Source: Bifidobacterium thermophilum (GTDB lineage Bacteria > Actinomycetota > Actinomycetes > Actinomycetales > Bifidobacteriaceae). From it: 64,000 bases of DNA. The position numbers were made by a program, and so were the translations under genes. Positions 27,911-38,221 of the stretch are shown here, one piece after another. Where the stretch lies: assembly GCA_000741495.1 (NCBI GenBank), contig JGZV01000002.1, positions 237,443 through 301,442 on the forward strand, read 5' to 3'. The notes below the pieces were generated by a model that ran no database searches, had not been told where the DNA came from, and was given only the letters and a program-made list of their open reading frames with translations. The stretch's first letter is position 1; every line of letters begins with the position of its first letter.

Positions 27911-28921
27911 TCATGCTTGGTCGCCGCCTGCAGACTGAAGCTGTTCCCGCCGCTTCTCCTGCTTCATTTTGAGCACGCTGGCAAACGCCGAACCACCCAA
28001 CGCGCAGACGATGACCACGAGGGACAGCCATGTCGGCACTTCAGGCACCCATGCCACCGGCTGGCCGCCGTTGATGAACGGCAACGAATTGCCCGACAGT
28101 GCTTCCATCACCAGTTTGACGCCGATAAAACCGAGTACGATGGACAAGCCGATCGGCAGATAGACCAGTTGGTCGAGCAGCTTGCCGAGCAGGAAGTACA
28201 GCTGCTGCAGACCAAGGAGAGCGAACACATTCGACGTGAACACGATGAACGGGTCCTTGGTCAAGCCGAAAATCGCAGGAATCGAATCGAATGCGAACAT
28301 GACATCGGTGGTGCCGATGGTCAGGAACACGATGAGCATCGGTGTCCAGAATCGTTGCCCGTTCTTCACGGTACGCAGCTTCTCGCCATCGTATTCGTCC
28401 GTGATCTTCATGACTTTGCGTAGTGCGCGGATAATGCCGTTTTCGTGGTATTCCTCGTCATCGTCATGGCCGGTGACCAATTTGAGCGCGGTGACAATCA
28501 GGAACGCGCCGAACAAGAAGAACACCCAAGTGAACCGCTGGATGATCGCCGCGCCAACCAAGATGAAGATGCCGCGCAACACCAGCGCGACCGTGATACC
28601 CACGCTGAGCACGTATTTTTGCAGCTCTTTCGGCACAGCGAAATTCGACATGATGATGACGAATACGAAGAGATTGTCAATGCTCAGCGAATATTCAGTC
28701 ATCCAGCCCGAATAAAATTCGACGGCCGGTTTCGACCCGGCGACCGCCCAGATGATACCGCCGAAAATCAGCGCCGCAACCACAAAGAACGCGATATGCT
28801 GCACGCATTCCTTGGTCGATGGCACGTGCGGCTTACGCCCGATGATGAAAAGGTCAACGACGACGAATACAGCGAGAACCGCGAAGGTCGCGATCATGAA
28901 TGCTACCGGTGTTTCTGCCAT
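27911..28921 (-). CDS. TerC-family integral membrane protein
   Basis: A 336-residue member of the TerC/Alx family with about eight or nine membrane segments. Family acid residues lie in membrane regions, seen in EYSLSIDNLFVFVIIMSNF and TTDVMFAFDSIPAIFGLTKD. A long cytoplasmic loop (about residues 170-205, GHDDDEEYHENG) is acidic. Relatives have been linked to tellurite resistance or to manganese export and protein metalation; the role here is not known. The start at 28921 (MAETPVAF) follows GGGGAA; an upstream ATG is possible. It lies 79 bases after uvrB on the same strand. Confidence 0.9.
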   Translation of the reverse strand: MAETPVAFMIATFAVLAVFVVVDLFIIGRKPHVPSTKECVQHIAFFVVAALIFGGIIWAVAGSKPAVEFYSGWMTEYSLSIDNLFVFVIIMSNFAVPKELQKYVLSVGITVALVLRGIFILVGAAIIQRFTWVFFLFGAFLIVTALKLVTGHDDDEEYHENGIIRALRKVMKITDEYDGEKLRTVKNGQRFWTPMLIVFLTIGTTDVMFAFDSIPAIFGLTKDPFIVFTSNVFALLGLQQLYFLLGKLLDQLVYLPIGLSIVLGFIGVKLVMEALSGNSLPFINGGQPVAWVPEVPTWLSLVVIVCALGGSAFASVLKMKQEKRREQLQSAGGDQA

Positions 28922-29000
28922 GTTCCCCAGCATAGAAAGAGCGCGTGACTCACGGCAAAGGCAGCATAACGACAGGCCCACTACGCCGCCGCATCCGATA

Positions 29001-31118
29001 TCATCGTTGCGCCTCGGTCATCTGTCGCAGCTCTTTCTTCAAATCCCTGATTTCATCGCGCAGACGCGCCGCCAGCTCGAACTGGAGCTGTTCGGCGGCG
29101 GTGTGCATCTGCTCGCTCATCTGACGGATGAGGTCGGCCAAATCCTGCGCCGGGAGTCCCGCTTTGAGGATCTCCTCATGGCGCTTCTCGATTTCCTCCT
29201 CGCCGACACCGGGCACTCCAAGATGAGCATTGCCAGCCTTCCCCGCATTCCGGTAGCCTCCCGCAAGCAAGGTCTGCGTGTCGACATCCTCCTTGGCGAT
29301 CATGTCATTGACATCGCTGATTTTCTTGATCAACGGCTTGGGGTCGATATGGTGTTCCTTGTTGTAGGCGATCTGCTTGGCCCGCCGCCGTTCAGTCTCG
29401 GTGATCGCTTTGTTCATGGCATCGGTGACCTCATCGGCATACATGATGACGGTTCCGGACACGTTACGTGCTGCTCGACCGATGGTCTGGATCAGTGAAC
29501 GGTAGGAGCGCAGGAATCCTTCCTTGTCGGCATCCAAAATCGCCACAAGCGAAACCTCAGGCAGATCAAGGCCTTCCCTGAGCAGATTGATGCCGACAAT
29601 CACGTCGATTTTGCCTTCACGCAGCTCACGGAGCAGTTCGACACGCCTTAACGTGTCAACATCGGAATGCAGGTATTCAACCTTGATGCCCCTGTCAAGC
29701 AGGTAGTCAGTCAGATCCTCCGCCATCTTCTTGGTAAGCGTAGTCACAAGCGCGCGCTCGTTTTTCGTGACACGATCCTTGATTTCCGCGAGCAGGTCGT
29801 CGATCTGTCCTTCGACCGGCCTGACCTCAATCTTCGGATCCAACAAACCAGTCGGCCGGATGATCTGCTCCACGACACCGTCAGACAAGCCGAGCTCATA
29901 ATCACCTGGCGTCGCCGACAGGTAGACGGTTTGTCCGACACGCTGGAGGAACTCGTCCCATTTGAGCGGACGATTATCCATCGCCGATGGCAGGCGAAAA
30001 CCATGCTCGACAAGCGTGCGCTTGCGGCTGGCATCACCTTCGTACATGGCACCGATTTGCGGGACGGTGACATGGGACTCGTCGATGACCAGCAAGAAGT
30101 CGTCAGGGAAGAAATCCAGCAGCGTATGCGGCGGCGTGCCCGGCTCTCGGCCGTCAAAATGCCGTGAATAATTCTCCACGCCCGCACATGTCCCCACCTG
30201 GGTGAGCATTTCCAGATCATACGTCGTGCGCATAGTCAGACGCTGCGCTTCCAGCTCTTTGCCTTGTTTGCGTAGTTCAGCGACACGGTGGTCGAGCTCT
30301 TCTTTGATGGTGCCGAGCGCACGTTCCATACGTTCCGGACCTGCGACATAGTGGGAAGCCGGGAAGATATGCACCTGACTGACATGGTCGATGACATCGC
30401 CGGTGATGGGATGCAAGGTCGAGATGCGGTCGATTTCATCACCGAAGAATTCAATGCGGATGGCAAGCTCCTCATAGACGGGGATGATTTCCACGGTATC
30501 GCCGCGCACACGGAACGTGCCGCGCGTGAACGCGATATCGTTGCGCTTGTACTGCATGTCAACGAACTTACGCAACAGCGAATCCCGGTCGATCTGCTGG
30601 CCTTCCTTGAGGAACAGCATACGGCCGGCGTATTCTTCAGGCGTACCCAAGCCGTAGATGCACGAGACCGTGGCGACAACCACACAATCGCGCCGTGTCA
30701 GCAGATTCGCGGTTGCGGCGTGACGCAGACGCTCGACATCATCATTGATATTCGAGTCTTTTTCGATATAGGTGTCCGTTTGGGGGATATACGCTTCAGG
30801 CTGGTAATAGTCGTAGTACGACACGAAATAGCTCACCGCGTTGTCGGGCATGAGCTCGCGGAATTCCGCACACAGCTGGGCGGCCAATGTTTTATTGGGT
30901 TCAAGGATCAGTGTCGGCCGCTGAAGCTTCTCGATCAGCCATGCGACAGTCGCGGTTTTACCGGTACCGGTCGCGCCCATAAGCACGACATCATTCTCAC
31001 CATCGTTGATGCGTTCCGCGAGCTCCTCTATGGCCTGCGGTTGGTCGCCGGACGGCTGGTATGGCGCTTTGACGACAAACGGCTTATCTGTTCGTTCGAT
31101 GGAAATGCTCACAGCCAT
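29001..31118 (-). CDS. uvrB: Excinuclease ABC subunit B
   Basis: Damage-verifying helicase-like subunit of nucleotide excision repair, 705 residues. It has Walker [15 protein letters not shown], the damage-binding beta-hairpin region [17 protein letters not shown], and helicase motifs [32 protein letters not shown] and [10 protein letters not shown]-terminal UVR motif ([17 protein letters not shown]) binds UvrC. The start could be ATG 31118 or GTG 31112; the AAAGGA that touches the ATG is better spaced for the GTG. A candidate LexA box lies about 105 bases upstream. Confidence 0.96.
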   Translation of the reverse strand: MAVSISIERTDKPFVVKAPYQPSGDQPQAIEELAERINDGENDVVLMGATGTGKTATVAWLIEKLQRPTLILEPNKTLAAQLCAEFRELMPDNAVSYFVSYYDYYQPEAYIPQTDTYIEKDSNINDDVERLRHAATANLLTRRDCVVVATVSCIYGLGTPEEYAGRMLFLKEGQQIDRDSLLRKFVDMQYKRNDIAFTRGTFRVRGDTVEIIPVYEELAIRIEFFGDEIDRISTLHPITGDVIDHVSQVHIFPASHYVAGPERMERALGTIKEELDHRVAELRKQGKELEAQRLTMRTTYDLEMLTQVGTCAGVENYSRHFDGREPGTPPHTLLDFFPDDFLLVIDESHVTVPQIGAMYEGDASRKRTLVEHGFRLPSAMDNRPLKWDEFLQRVGQTVYLSATPGDYELGLSDGVVEQIIRPTGLLDPKIEVRPVEGQIDDLLAEIKDRVTKNERALVTTLTKKMAEDLTDYLLDRGIKVEYLHSDVDTLRRVELLRELREGKIDVIVGINLLREGLDLPEVSLVAILDADKEGFLRSYRSLIQTIGRAARNVSGTVIMYADEVTDAMNKAITETERRRAKQIAYNKEHHIDPKPLIKKISDVNDMIAKEDVDTQTLLAGGYRNAGKAGNAHLGVPGVGEEEIEKRHEEILKAGLPAQDLADLIRQMSEQMHTAAEQLQFELAARLRDEIRDLKKELRQMTEAQR

Positions 31119-31222
31119 TCCTTTCACAGCCTCAACATGGACACGTATACAGGGTGCCTCTGCAACCTCACACGCAACGCGGGATGCGGCGGCTTTTGTC
31201 ATCACCAGCGTATCAATGCTTT

Positions 31223-31236
31223 CGTACTTATGTTCG
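31223..31236 (-). promoter_or_regulatory. Candidate LexA (SOS) box upstream of uvrB
   Basis: On the minus strand the site reads CGAACATAAGTACG, one mismatch from the Gram-positive SOS consensus CGAAC-N4-GTTCG. It lies between coaE and uvrB in the region that must hold a uvrB promoter. SOS control of uvrB is common; binding here is inferred. Confidence 0.6.
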
Positions 31237-31257
31237 ATGCTCGTCCCACAGCGCATG

Positions 31258-31887
31258 TCAGGTATCATGGCGTGCCTGCGCCGACCACTGCGCGTACAGT
31301 CGGTCGACGTGGGCGAGCATCGATGCGCGATCCGTATCGGAATCCACAACAATGTCGGCGATGGCTAGGCGCGCCGCCTGGGGGCTTTGGCTGTCAATCC
31401 GCGCTTTCGCTTGCGTACCGCTCATTCCCCGTGTACGTATCATCCGTTCGATACGTACCTGCTGAGGCGCTTCCACGGTCACGACATGATCGAACGTGAA
31501 CGGCACATCGTCGATGACGTCCGCCAGCAGCGGGATGTCGTGAACAATCACCGCAGTGTCGTCTCGGGATGCGGCTTCGGCATCAGCTTGCTGGGCTTTC
31601 GCGTAAATCAGCGGGTGCTCGATGGTATCGAGCCGCTCCAACGCCTGCCGGTCAGGGCCACTGAACACGCGCTGCGCGAGCCAAGCTCGGTTGAGCCGAC
31701 CAGCGGCGTCCACCGCGCTTGGGCCGAATGCTTCCACGATGCGAGGGAGCGCTTCTCCCCCGGGTTCGACAATCTGCCGGGCGAGAACATCATAGTCGAT
31801 GATTGTGGCGCCGAGTTCTCGCAATCGGCTTGCGACCGTGCTTTTACCGGCAGCAATGCCGCCGGTCAGTCCGATTCGTATCACCAT
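31258..31887 (-). CDS. coaE: Dephospho-CoA kinase
   Basis: Phosphorylates dephospho-CoA in the last step of coenzyme A synthesis. The 209-residue protein has the P-loop [20 protein letters not shown] at the N-terminus and the family segment [15 protein letters not shown]. The adenylate-kinase-like lid is in [19 protein letters not shown]. It lies downstream of rpsA and upstream of uvrB on the minus strand, a common actinobacterial order. Confidence 0.93.
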   Translation of the reverse strand: MVIRIGLTGGIAAGKSTVASRLRELGATIIDYDVLARQIVEPGGEALPRIVEAFGPSAVDAAGRLNRAWLAQRVFSGPDRQALERLDTIEHPLIYAKAQQADAEAASRDDTAVIVHDIPLLADVIDDVPFTFDHVVTVEAPQQVRIERMIRTRGMSGTQAKARIDSQSPQAARLAIADIVVDSDTDRASMLAHVDRLYAQWSAQARHDT

Positions 31888-31928
31888 ACCGCTTATCGTA
31901 GTCGAGTCGGCACACTGCGGACATACGA

Positions 31929-31963
31929 ATGGCCCCCCGGCACTGTACGTGTCGGGGGGCCAT
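31929..31963 (-). terminator. rpsA terminator hairpin
   Basis: ATGGCCCCCCG pairs with CGGGGGGCCAT, with GCA/TGT pairing near the loop, 31 bases past the rpsA stop. The stem is very stable but no strong T tract follows. Confidence 0.75.
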
Positions 31964-31993
31964 CGAGGATTCAGTCAGTTATGACCGAATTGC

Positions 31994-33472
31994 TCACTTC
32001 TTTTCCTTGAGCAGCTGCTCACGCAGGGCGGCAAGCTGATCGGAGTCGGCAAGCGTGCCTTCAGAGGCATTGTTCGAGGAGTAGTTGGAGGTCTCCTGGA
32101 CCTTCTCCTCGCGAGGGGCCTGGCCATCCTCGGCTGCGGAAGCCGCGGCGTTCTCCAGTTCCTTGGCTGCGAAAGCCTTGTGCTCTTCCCACAGGTCGTG
32201 GGCAGCGGCGTACTGGGCTTCCCATTCCTCGCGCTGCTTCTCGTAACCGGCGATCCACTCGTTGGTATTCGGGTCGAAGCCTTCCGGATACTTGTAGTTG
32301 CCGTCCTCGTCGTACTCGGCCGGCATGCCGTACAGCGCCGGATCGAAATCTTCGGAGTTCGGGTCGACAGAATCGTTGGCCTGCTTGAGGGACAGGGAGA
32401 TACGGCGACGATCGAGGTCGACGTCGATGACCTTGACGAACACGGTCTCGCCCTGCTTGACCACGGTCTCCGGGTTCTCGACATGGCGGTTGGCCAGCTC
32501 GGAGATGTGCACGAGGCCTTCGATGCCGTCTTCGACGGACACGAACACACCGAATTGCACGATCTTGGTGACCTTGCCCTTGACGATTTGGCCGGGAACG
32601 TGGGTGCGAGCGAAGCGCTGCCACGGATCTTCCTGAGTGGCCTTGAGGGACAGCGAGATGCGCTCACGGTCCATATCGACATCCAGCACCTCGACGGTGA
32701 CCTTCTGGCCGACCTTGACGACCTCGGACGGGTGGTCGATGTGCTTCCAGGACAGCTCGGACACGTGGATCAGGCCGTCAACACCGCCCAGATCGACGAA
32801 CGCGCCGAAGTTGACGATGGAGGACACCACGCCTTCACGGATCTGGCCCTTCTTGAGCTGGGACAGGAAGGTCTCACGGACCTCGGACTGGGTCTCCTCG
32901 AGGTACTGGCGGCGGGACAGCACCACGTTGTTGCGGTTCTTGTCGAGCTCCAGAATCTTGGCCTTGATCTTCTGACCGATGTACGGGGACAGGTCGCGGA
33001 CGCGGCGCATCTCGACGAGCGAAGCCGGCAGGAAGCCACGCAGGCCGATGTCGACGATGAGGCCGCCCTTGACGGCTTCGATGACGGTGCCTTCGACAAC
33101 GCCATCGGCTTCCTTGATCTTCTCGATATCGCCCCAAGCGCGCTCATACTGGGCACGCTTCTTGGACAGGATAAGACGGCCTTCCTTGTCTTCCTTGGTT
33201 ACGACAAGGGCCTCGATGGTGTCGCCGACTTCGACGACATCGTCGGGATCGACGTCCTTCTTGATGGAAAGTTCGCGTGAGGGGATGACACCCTCGGTCT
33301 TGTAGCCGATGTCGAGGAGAACCTCGTCACGGTCGACCTTGACGACCGTACCCTCGACCAGATCACCATCATCGAAGTTCTTGATGGTGGAATCGACTGC
33401 CTTGATGAAGTCCTCTTCGGTGCCGATGTCGTTGATCGCGACCTTGGTGACTTCCGTATTGTTATCTGCCAT
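31994..33472 (-). CDS. rpsA: 30S ribosomal protein S1
   Basis: mRNA-binding ribosomal protein, 492 residues with four S1 RNA-binding repeats (about residues 35-105, 120-190, 207-277 and 292-364), the usual actinobacterial number rather than six. The third and fourth repeats carry the motifs VDGLIHVSELSWKHIDHPSE and IEGLVHISELANRHVENPET. The C-terminal 120 residues are acidic and low complexity. Codon use is strongly biased. It is followed by a hairpin and then coaE. Confidence 0.96.
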   Translation of the reverse strand: MADNNTEVTKVAINDIGTEEDFIKAVDSTIKNFDDGDLVEGTVVKVDRDEVLLDIGYKTEGVIPSRELSIKKDVDPDDVVEVGDTIEALVVTKEDKEGRLILSKKRAQYERAWGDIEKIKEADGVVEGTVIEAVKGGLIVDIGLRGFLPASLVEMRRVRDLSPYIGQKIKAKILELDKNRNNVVLSRRQYLEETQSEVRETFLSQLKKGQIREGVVSSIVNFGAFVDLGGVDGLIHVSELSWKHIDHPSEVVKVGQKVTVEVLDVDMDRERISLSLKATQEDPWQRFARTHVPGQIVKGKVTKIVQFGVFVSVEDGIEGLVHISELANRHVENPETVVKQGETVFVKVIDVDLDRRRISLSLKQANDSVDPNSEDFDPALYGMPAEYDEDGNYKYPEGFDPNTNEWIAGYEKQREEWEAQYAAAHDLWEEHKAFAAKELENAAASAAEDGQAPREEKVQETSNYSSNNASEGTLADSDQLAALREQLLKEKK

Positions 33473-33658
33473 TAAAATAGTGGTTTCTGTTAACTAGTAG
33501 ATGGATAAAATCGTTCTTCAGTTATCAGGCGTGCCCTTGCGGACACACCTGTCCCCAGCGTACCGTGCGCCATGCACAAAAGCCATCCGCGAACACCCAG
33601 CGTGTCGCATGTGGGTCGCGTGGCGCATCCGCCGCACGATAGGCGTCCATATTCGCGT

Positions 33659-34540
33659 TCACCCGCGTGCCGAACGCTCGGCAATTTCGACGACATTGGA
33701 CAGCAGCATGGCGCGTGTCATCGGACCGACCCCGCCGGGATTCGGCGTATAGGCGCCCGCCTTCTCATAGCAGGCCTTGTCGATGTCCCCCTTGATGCGA
33801 TATCTGCCTGCCTGTTCATCCCATACGCGCGATACTCCGACATCGACGAGGACAGCCCCATCCTTGATATCCTCGGGCTTGACGAATCCGGCCGAACCCA
33901 TCGCCGCGACAATCACATCGGCGCGACGCATATGCTCACGCACGTTACGCGTACCGGTATGGCACAACGTGACTGTGGCGTTGACCTCACGACGGGTCAG
34001 CAACAGTCCGATGGTGCGTCCGATGGTGATGCCCCGGCCCAGCACACAAACCTCTTTCCCGTTCAGATCGATGCCGTAATGGTCCAGCAGCGCCAGAACA
34101 CCGCGAGGAGTGCACGGCAGCGGCGTGCTGATCGTGCCGGAGGTATGCAGCACCAGCTCCCCGAGATTATACGGGTGCATCCCATCGACATCCTTGCCCG
34201 GGTCGATTCTTGCGATCGCGGACATCTCGTCGACGCCGGCGGGCAGTGGCAGCTGGACGATGAATCCCGTGCATGAAGGGTCGGCGTTCAATTCGTCGAT
34301 GGCCTGCCCGATCTGCCGTTCGGTCGCGTCCGCCGGCAAATCCTTGCGGATTGACGTAATACCTACTTGCGCACAATCGGCATGCTTGCCAGCGACATAT
34401 TTCACGGACCCCGGATCGTTGCCGACCAGCAGGGTGCCTAAGCCAGGCAGGATACCTTGCTGCCGCAGTGCGCCCACACGTCGTGCAAGATCTTCCTTGA
34501 CTTGCGCCGCCACGCTTTTGCCATCCAATATGATGGGCAT
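33659..34540 (-). CDS. folD: Methylenetetrahydrofolate dehydrogenase/cyclohydrolase
   Basis: Bifunctional enzyme of one-carbon folate metabolism, 293 residues. The substrate-site segment [17 protein letters not shown] contains the usual Y-x3-K. The signatures [11 protein letters not shown] and [15 protein letters not shown] are clear, and the NADP fold starts [16 protein letters not shown]. The start at 34540 ([14 protein letters not shown]) has AGGAGG seven bases upstream; the longer open frame has no homologous character. It diverges from the metal-binding lipoprotein gene. Confidence 0.95.
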   Translation of the reverse strand: MPIILDGKSVAAQVKEDLARRVGALRQQGILPGLGTLLVGNDPGSVKYVAGKHADCAQVGITSIRKDLPADATERQIGQAIDELNADPSCTGFIVQLPLPAGVDEMSAIARIDPGKDVDGMHPYNLGELVLHTSGTISTPLPCTPRGVLALLDHYGIDLNGKEVCVLGRGITIGRTIGLLLTRREVNATVTLCHTGTRNVREHMRRADVIVAAMGSAGFVKPEDIKDGAVLVDVGVSRVWDEQAGRYRIKGDIDKACYEKAGAYTPNPGGVGPMTRAMLLSNVVEIAERSARG

Positions 34541-34683
34541 GTCCGCCTCCTGACCATAGGGGTTCCAGTTTGTACATTCGCGCCCGTCTCCCCCCTGAGC
34601 ACCAGAAGACGGCTCACTTCGTTTTCTGTATCGTAGGCTATCGTGGAGCCAGACGTGGCATGCGTTCCGGCATGCGGAGTCCA

Positions 34684-34698
34684 TTGATTGAGAATCAG
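34684..34698. promoter_or_regulatory. Weak candidate Zur/Fur-like operator before the metal-binding lipoprotein
   Basis: TTGATTGAGAATCAG contains the dyad TGATT-GAG-AATCA 15 bases before the start codon. It is similar in type but weaker than the box at 35823. Confidence 0.35.
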
Positions 34699-34712
34699 AC
34701 GAAGGTGACAGT

Positions 34713-35771
34713 ATGAAGGCAGGCAAGCTCGTCGGACGAGTCATCGCAGGCATCGCGGCATGCGCCGCGATTGCGCTGGTTATACCGTTGTCCGCATGCG
34801 GATTCCCTCACCGCACTCCCACCCCTTCCGCCTCCACTTCTGCGGCCGCACCCGCCAAGGGGCCGATCAACGTGGTCGCCTCCGTCAACCAGTGGGGTGT
34901 TCTGGCTGAACAAATCGGCGGAACCGATGTCAACGTCACCACGATCCTCAGCTCCACCGCCGTCGACGCCCACGATTTCGAACCCAAGACCTCGGATATC
35001 ACCGCCATCCAGAAGGCGCAAGTCGTCGTGACCAACGGTGCCGGATATGACACGTGGGCCACCAAGAGCCTGGCCAAAGGCACCATCAGCGTCTCGGCCG
35101 CAGCGACCGTGGGCGCCATCAACGGGGACAATCCCCATCTGTGGTTCTCCAAGGACGCCCGCAATGCGATGGCGACCGAGCTTGCCGACGTGTTCTCCAA
35201 GGCGCTTCCAGCGAAGAAGAAAAGCTTCGACAAGCATCTCAAGGCCTGGCGCCAGCAGGAGGACGCACTCGAAGATGACATGGCCGCATTCGCCAAGCGG
35301 CACAAGAACACCCCGTACGCCGCGACCGAAGCGGTCGCCTACTATCTCATGTCCGACATGCAGTTGAAGGATGCCACACCGGATGGGTACGCGCAGGCGG
35401 TGATGTCAGGCGGTGAGGCCGCACCGGCTGATTTGCAGGCTTTCGAAAAGTTGTTGGACTCCGGCAAGGTGTCGTTGCTGGTGAACAACCCACAGGAACA
35501 TAGTGATTCCGCAGCCGCATTGACCAAGATGGCAGCCAAGAACAAGATCGCGGTCATCAACATCACCGAGCAGATGCCTTCCGATCAGCGTTCACTGACC
35601 GGGTGGATAAGCTCACTGGTCAGCGACATCGCCGAAGCGGTGGACACCGACGCTGATTCCGCTGCCGTATCGCCCTCGCCATCCTCATCGTCGTCGGCGA
35701 ACCCGTCCGACGATGCCTCGGCATCAGCCACAGACACCGCAACGGCTTCCCCCTCCGCTTCATCCGACTGA
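34713..35771 (+). CDS. Metal ABC transporter substrate-binding lipoprotein (ZnuA/TroA-like)
   Basis: A 352-residue surface lipoprotein expected to capture zinc or manganese for the transporter encoded next. The signal peptide ends in lipobox LSAC at about residues 26-29. The TroA fold has metal-ligand histidines in [14 protein letters not shown] and [11 protein letters not shown]. Unusually for ZnuA, there is no histidine-rich loop. Instead the last 50 residues are an Ser/Ala/Asp/Thr-rich tail. GAAGGTG precedes the ATG. The ATPase gene follows after 162 bases containing an operator. Confidence 0.88.
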   Translation: MKAGKLVGRVIAGIAACAAIALVIPLSACGFPHRTPTPSASTSAAAPAKGPINVVASVNQWGVLAEQIGGTDVNVTTILSSTAVDAHDFEPKTSDITAIQKAQVVVTNGAGYDTWATKSLAKGTISVSAAATVGAINGDNPHLWFSKDARNAMATELADVFSKALPAKKKSFDKHLKAWRQQEDALEDDMAAFAKRHKNTPYAATEAVAYYLMSDMQLKDATPDGYAQAVMSGGEAAPADLQAFEKLLDSGKVSLLVNNPQEHSDSAAALTKMAAKNKIAVINITEQMPSDQRSLTGWISSLVSDIAEAVDTDADSAAVSPSPSSSSSANPSDDASASATDTATASPSASSD

Positions 35772-35822
35772 ATCTCGGCAGGAATCGGTTCAGTGCCAAG
35801 CATATCCGTCGAATCGTCTAAA

Positions 35823-35837
35823 TGATAATGATTGTCA
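35823..35837. promoter_or_regulatory. Fur/Zur-type operator upstream of metal ABC ATPase gene
   Basis: TGATAATGATTGTCA is a 7-1-7 inverted repeat with one mismatched pair and closely matches the general Fur-family box (TGATAATnATTATCA). It lies 97 bases before the ATPase start, so the ATPase-permease pair likely has its own metal-controlled promoter. Which Fur paralogue binds is not known; Zur is favoured by the transporter type. Confidence 0.75.
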
Positions 35838-35933
35838 ACACCATTGACGATACTGGCGTGCAGAGCAATACCAATGGATCCGGCCCACAGTCATCTACAC
35901 CGAATCCAAGCACAGACACTCGGAAGGAATGCA

Positions 35934-36845
35934 ATGGGCACCTCCACACCGACACGCCACCATTCGGCCCCACCACGACAAGCCAACGACACGGCGCAGC
36001 CCGCAATCGTTTTCAAGGACGCCGCCATCCGGCGCGGCGACCATCTCATCTGGAGCCACGGCGATTTCACCATTCCCCAAGGCTCAGTCACCGCAATCGT
36101 AGGAACCAACGGAGCGGGGAAAACCACGATGCTGAAAGCCGAACTCGGCCTATTGCCCATCGCCCACGGCAGCGTGACCGTACTGGGCGAACCCGCCGGC
36201 AAAGCCAACCAGCGCATCGGATACGTGCCCCAAAGCTACACGTCCGACATCGATTCCAACCTCACGGCGGAACAGTCAGTACTGCTGGGGTTGACGGGCA
36301 CCAAGTTCGGTTTCCATATCACCAGTAGGGCGCAACGCCAGCAAGCCCGTGAGGCCATGGACTTCGTCGGCGTGGCGGACAAAGCCAACTACCGGTTGTC
36401 GCAATTGTCCGGCGGACTGCGACAACGCGTCGCCATCGCACAAGCCCTAGTCAGCAACCCACAACTGCTGATGCTCGACGAGCCGCTGGCCAATCTCGAC
36501 CTCGCCAGTCAGCGGGCAACAGTCCACGTGCTCGCCCGGCTCAATCACGAGCTCGGTATGACCATCCAGATCGTCGCCCATGACCTGAATATGCTGCTGC
36601 CGATCCTCACCGGCGCCGTATACCTGTTGGACGGCCACCCCCATTACGCCGCGATGAACAAAGTATTGGACGCCGAACTCCTGACACACCTGTACGGCAC
36701 CACCGTGCAAGTGGTGACCACACCGCAGGGCGACATGTTCGTCACACCGACCCCAGACGAACCCGCGGGAATGAACCAAGACACCCACGCCCCGGACGAG
36801 GTGGCAAGATTCCACCATCATGCGGGCGAACAGCACAGGCAGTGA
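35934..36845 (+). CDS. Metal ABC transporter ATP-binding protein
   Basis: The 303-residue ATPase of a zinc/manganese importer. It has Walker A GTNGAGKTTM, the signature LSGGLRQRVAIAQAL, Walker B LLMLDEPLANLD and the H-loop IVAHDLN. The start at 35934 is set by GGAAGGA upstream; the earlier ATG at 35832 lies at the operator. The C-terminus has histidines (RFHHHAGEQH), which could sense or buffer metal. The permease gene follows 15 bases later. Confidence 0.92.
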   Translation: MGTSTPTRHHSAPPRQANDTAQPAIVFKDAAIRRGDHLIWSHGDFTIPQGSVTAIVGTNGAGKTTMLKAELGLLPIAHGSVTVLGEPAGKANQRIGYVPQSYTSDIDSNLTAEQSVLLGLTGTKFGFHITSRAQRQQAREAMDFVGVADKANYRLSQLSGGLRQRVAIAQALVSNPQLLMLDEPLANLDLASQRATVHVLARLNHELGMTIQIVAHDLNMLLPILTGAVYLLDGHPHYAAMNKVLDAELLTHLYGTTVQVVTTPQGDMFVTPTPDEPAGMNQDTHAPDEVARFHHHAGEQHRQ

Positions 36846-36860
36846 TCCAAGGACAACGAC

Positions 36861-37700
36861 ATGAACCATATCGCATTCTCATTCGACCCACAATGGACAC
36901 AGACGCTGAGCATGCCCTTCATGCACAACGCGTTCCTCGCCGGACTATGCATCGCCATCGCCGCAGGCGCCATGGGATACTTCACCATCGCCCGGCACTC
37001 CACCTTCGCGGCGCATGCGTTGGCCCACATCGGGCTTCCGGGAGCGACCGGGGCCGTACTGCTCGGCCTGCCGGTATCGCTGGGACTGGGCGCATTCGCG
37101 TTGATGGGTGCGCTTATTATCGGCGCGCTCGGCAAGCGTGCTTCACAACGGGAAATCGCGACCGGCACAGTGCTCGCCTTCGCCACCGGTCTCGGCTTGT
37201 TCTTCGCCCGCCTGTCAAGTTCGGCATCCCAGCAGATGCAATCCATTCTGTTCGGTTCGATCCTGACCATCACCAACGATCAGGTCATCGGATTCGCCAT
37301 CTTCGACATCCTGCTGGTCATCATTCTGGCGGTGATTTACCGCCCCCTGCTGTTCAGCTCGCTTGACGAACAGGTCGCCCAAGCCAAAGGCGTGCCCATC
37401 GCCCTGATGAACGTGCTGTTCATGGCGATCATGGCCGGAGTCATCACCATCGCCGTGCCGGCGGTCGGCACACTGCTGATTTTCGCTCTTGTGATCACCC
37501 CTGCGGCCACGGCGAACATCATCGCCGCATCCCCGCTCAAAGCCATGGTGACGGCAAGCGTGCTGTGCCTCGTATCCATTTGGGGAGGATTGGTCTTGTC
37601 CGCCATGTTCCCCGCACCGCCGAGTTTCATCATCGTCACGCTATCCACCCTGATGTGGGCGATCGCCCGGGGCGCATCCTCCATCCACCATCAGCGTTAG
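36861..37700 (+). CDS. Metal ABC transporter permease (ZnuB-like)
   Basis: A 279-residue membrane protein of the ABC-3 permease family with about eight to nine membrane segments. The family motifs GYFTIARHSTFAAHALAHIG near residue 40 and FALVITPAATANIIA near 210 are present. AAGGACAAC precedes the ATG. It completes a lipoprotein-ATPase-permease importer for zinc or manganese; the lipoprotein gene is separated by the operator. It converges closely on ispF. Confidence 0.92.
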   Translation: MNHIAFSFDPQWTQTLSMPFMHNAFLAGLCIAIAAGAMGYFTIARHSTFAAHALAHIGLPGATGAVLLGLPVSLGLGAFALMGALIIGALGKRASQREIATGTVLAFATGLGLFFARLSSSASQQMQSILFGSILTITNDQVIGFAIFDILLVIILAVIYRPLLFSSLDEQVAQAKGVPIALMNVLFMAIMAGVITIAVPAVGTLLIFALVITPAATANIIAASPLKAMVTASVLCLVSIWGGLVLSAMFPAPPSFIIVTLSTLMWAIARGASSIHHQR

Positions 37701-37715
37701 CGAGACAACAACACC

Positions 37716-38219
37716 TCACTGCTCCGCGATGGTGACCATGACCGTCGCCATCGCGGCAATGCCTTCACCCGCTCCGGTGAAGCCCATACCGTCCGTTGTC
37801 GTTGCACTCAAAGCGACCGGACAGCCAACCGCCTGCGACATCATCCGTTCCGCTTCCATACGCCTCGAACCGATACGAGGACGGTTGCCGATAAGCACGA
37901 CACTGGCATTCACCGGCATCACATGATGCTGATGCAAGACCGCAACCGTCCGTTCAAGCATCGGACCGCCATGCTGACCTGCCCCAGCGGAATCGCCGCC
38001 GACGCCGAACAACGTGCCGATATCCCCCAGCCCCGCAGCGGACAACAATGCGTCAATCAGCGCATGCGCGGCAACATCGCCATCGGAATCCCCTTCAATG
38101 CCGGTGCCTTCCCATTGCAAGCACGCCAACCATAACGGACGGGCGTCCCGCGCGAACCGGTGGGCGTCAAAACCCATCCCCACGCGCGGAACGCCCGTCA
38201 AGCACGATTCCACAGCCAT
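37716..38219 (-). CDS. ispF: 2-C-methyl-D-erythritol 2,4-cyclodiphosphate synthase
   Basis: Makes the cyclic diphosphate intermediate of the MEP isoprenoid pathway. The 167-residue protein has the metal-binding GMGFDAHRF at the N-terminus and EGDSDGDVAAHALIDALLSA with the second metal ligand. The C-terminal SATTTDGMGFTGAGEGIAAM is typical. It starts two bases after the carD stop, so the two genes are certainly cotranscribed. Confidence 0.96.
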   Translation of the reverse strand: MAVESCLTGVPRVGMGFDAHRFARDARPLWLACLQWEGTGIEGDSDGDVAAHALIDALLSAAGLGDIGTLFGVGGDSAGAGQHGGPMLERTVAVLHQHHVMPVNASVVLIGNRPRIGSRRMEAERMMSQAVGCPVALSATTTDGMGFTGAGEGIAAMATVMVTIAEQ

Positions 38220-38221
38220 GC

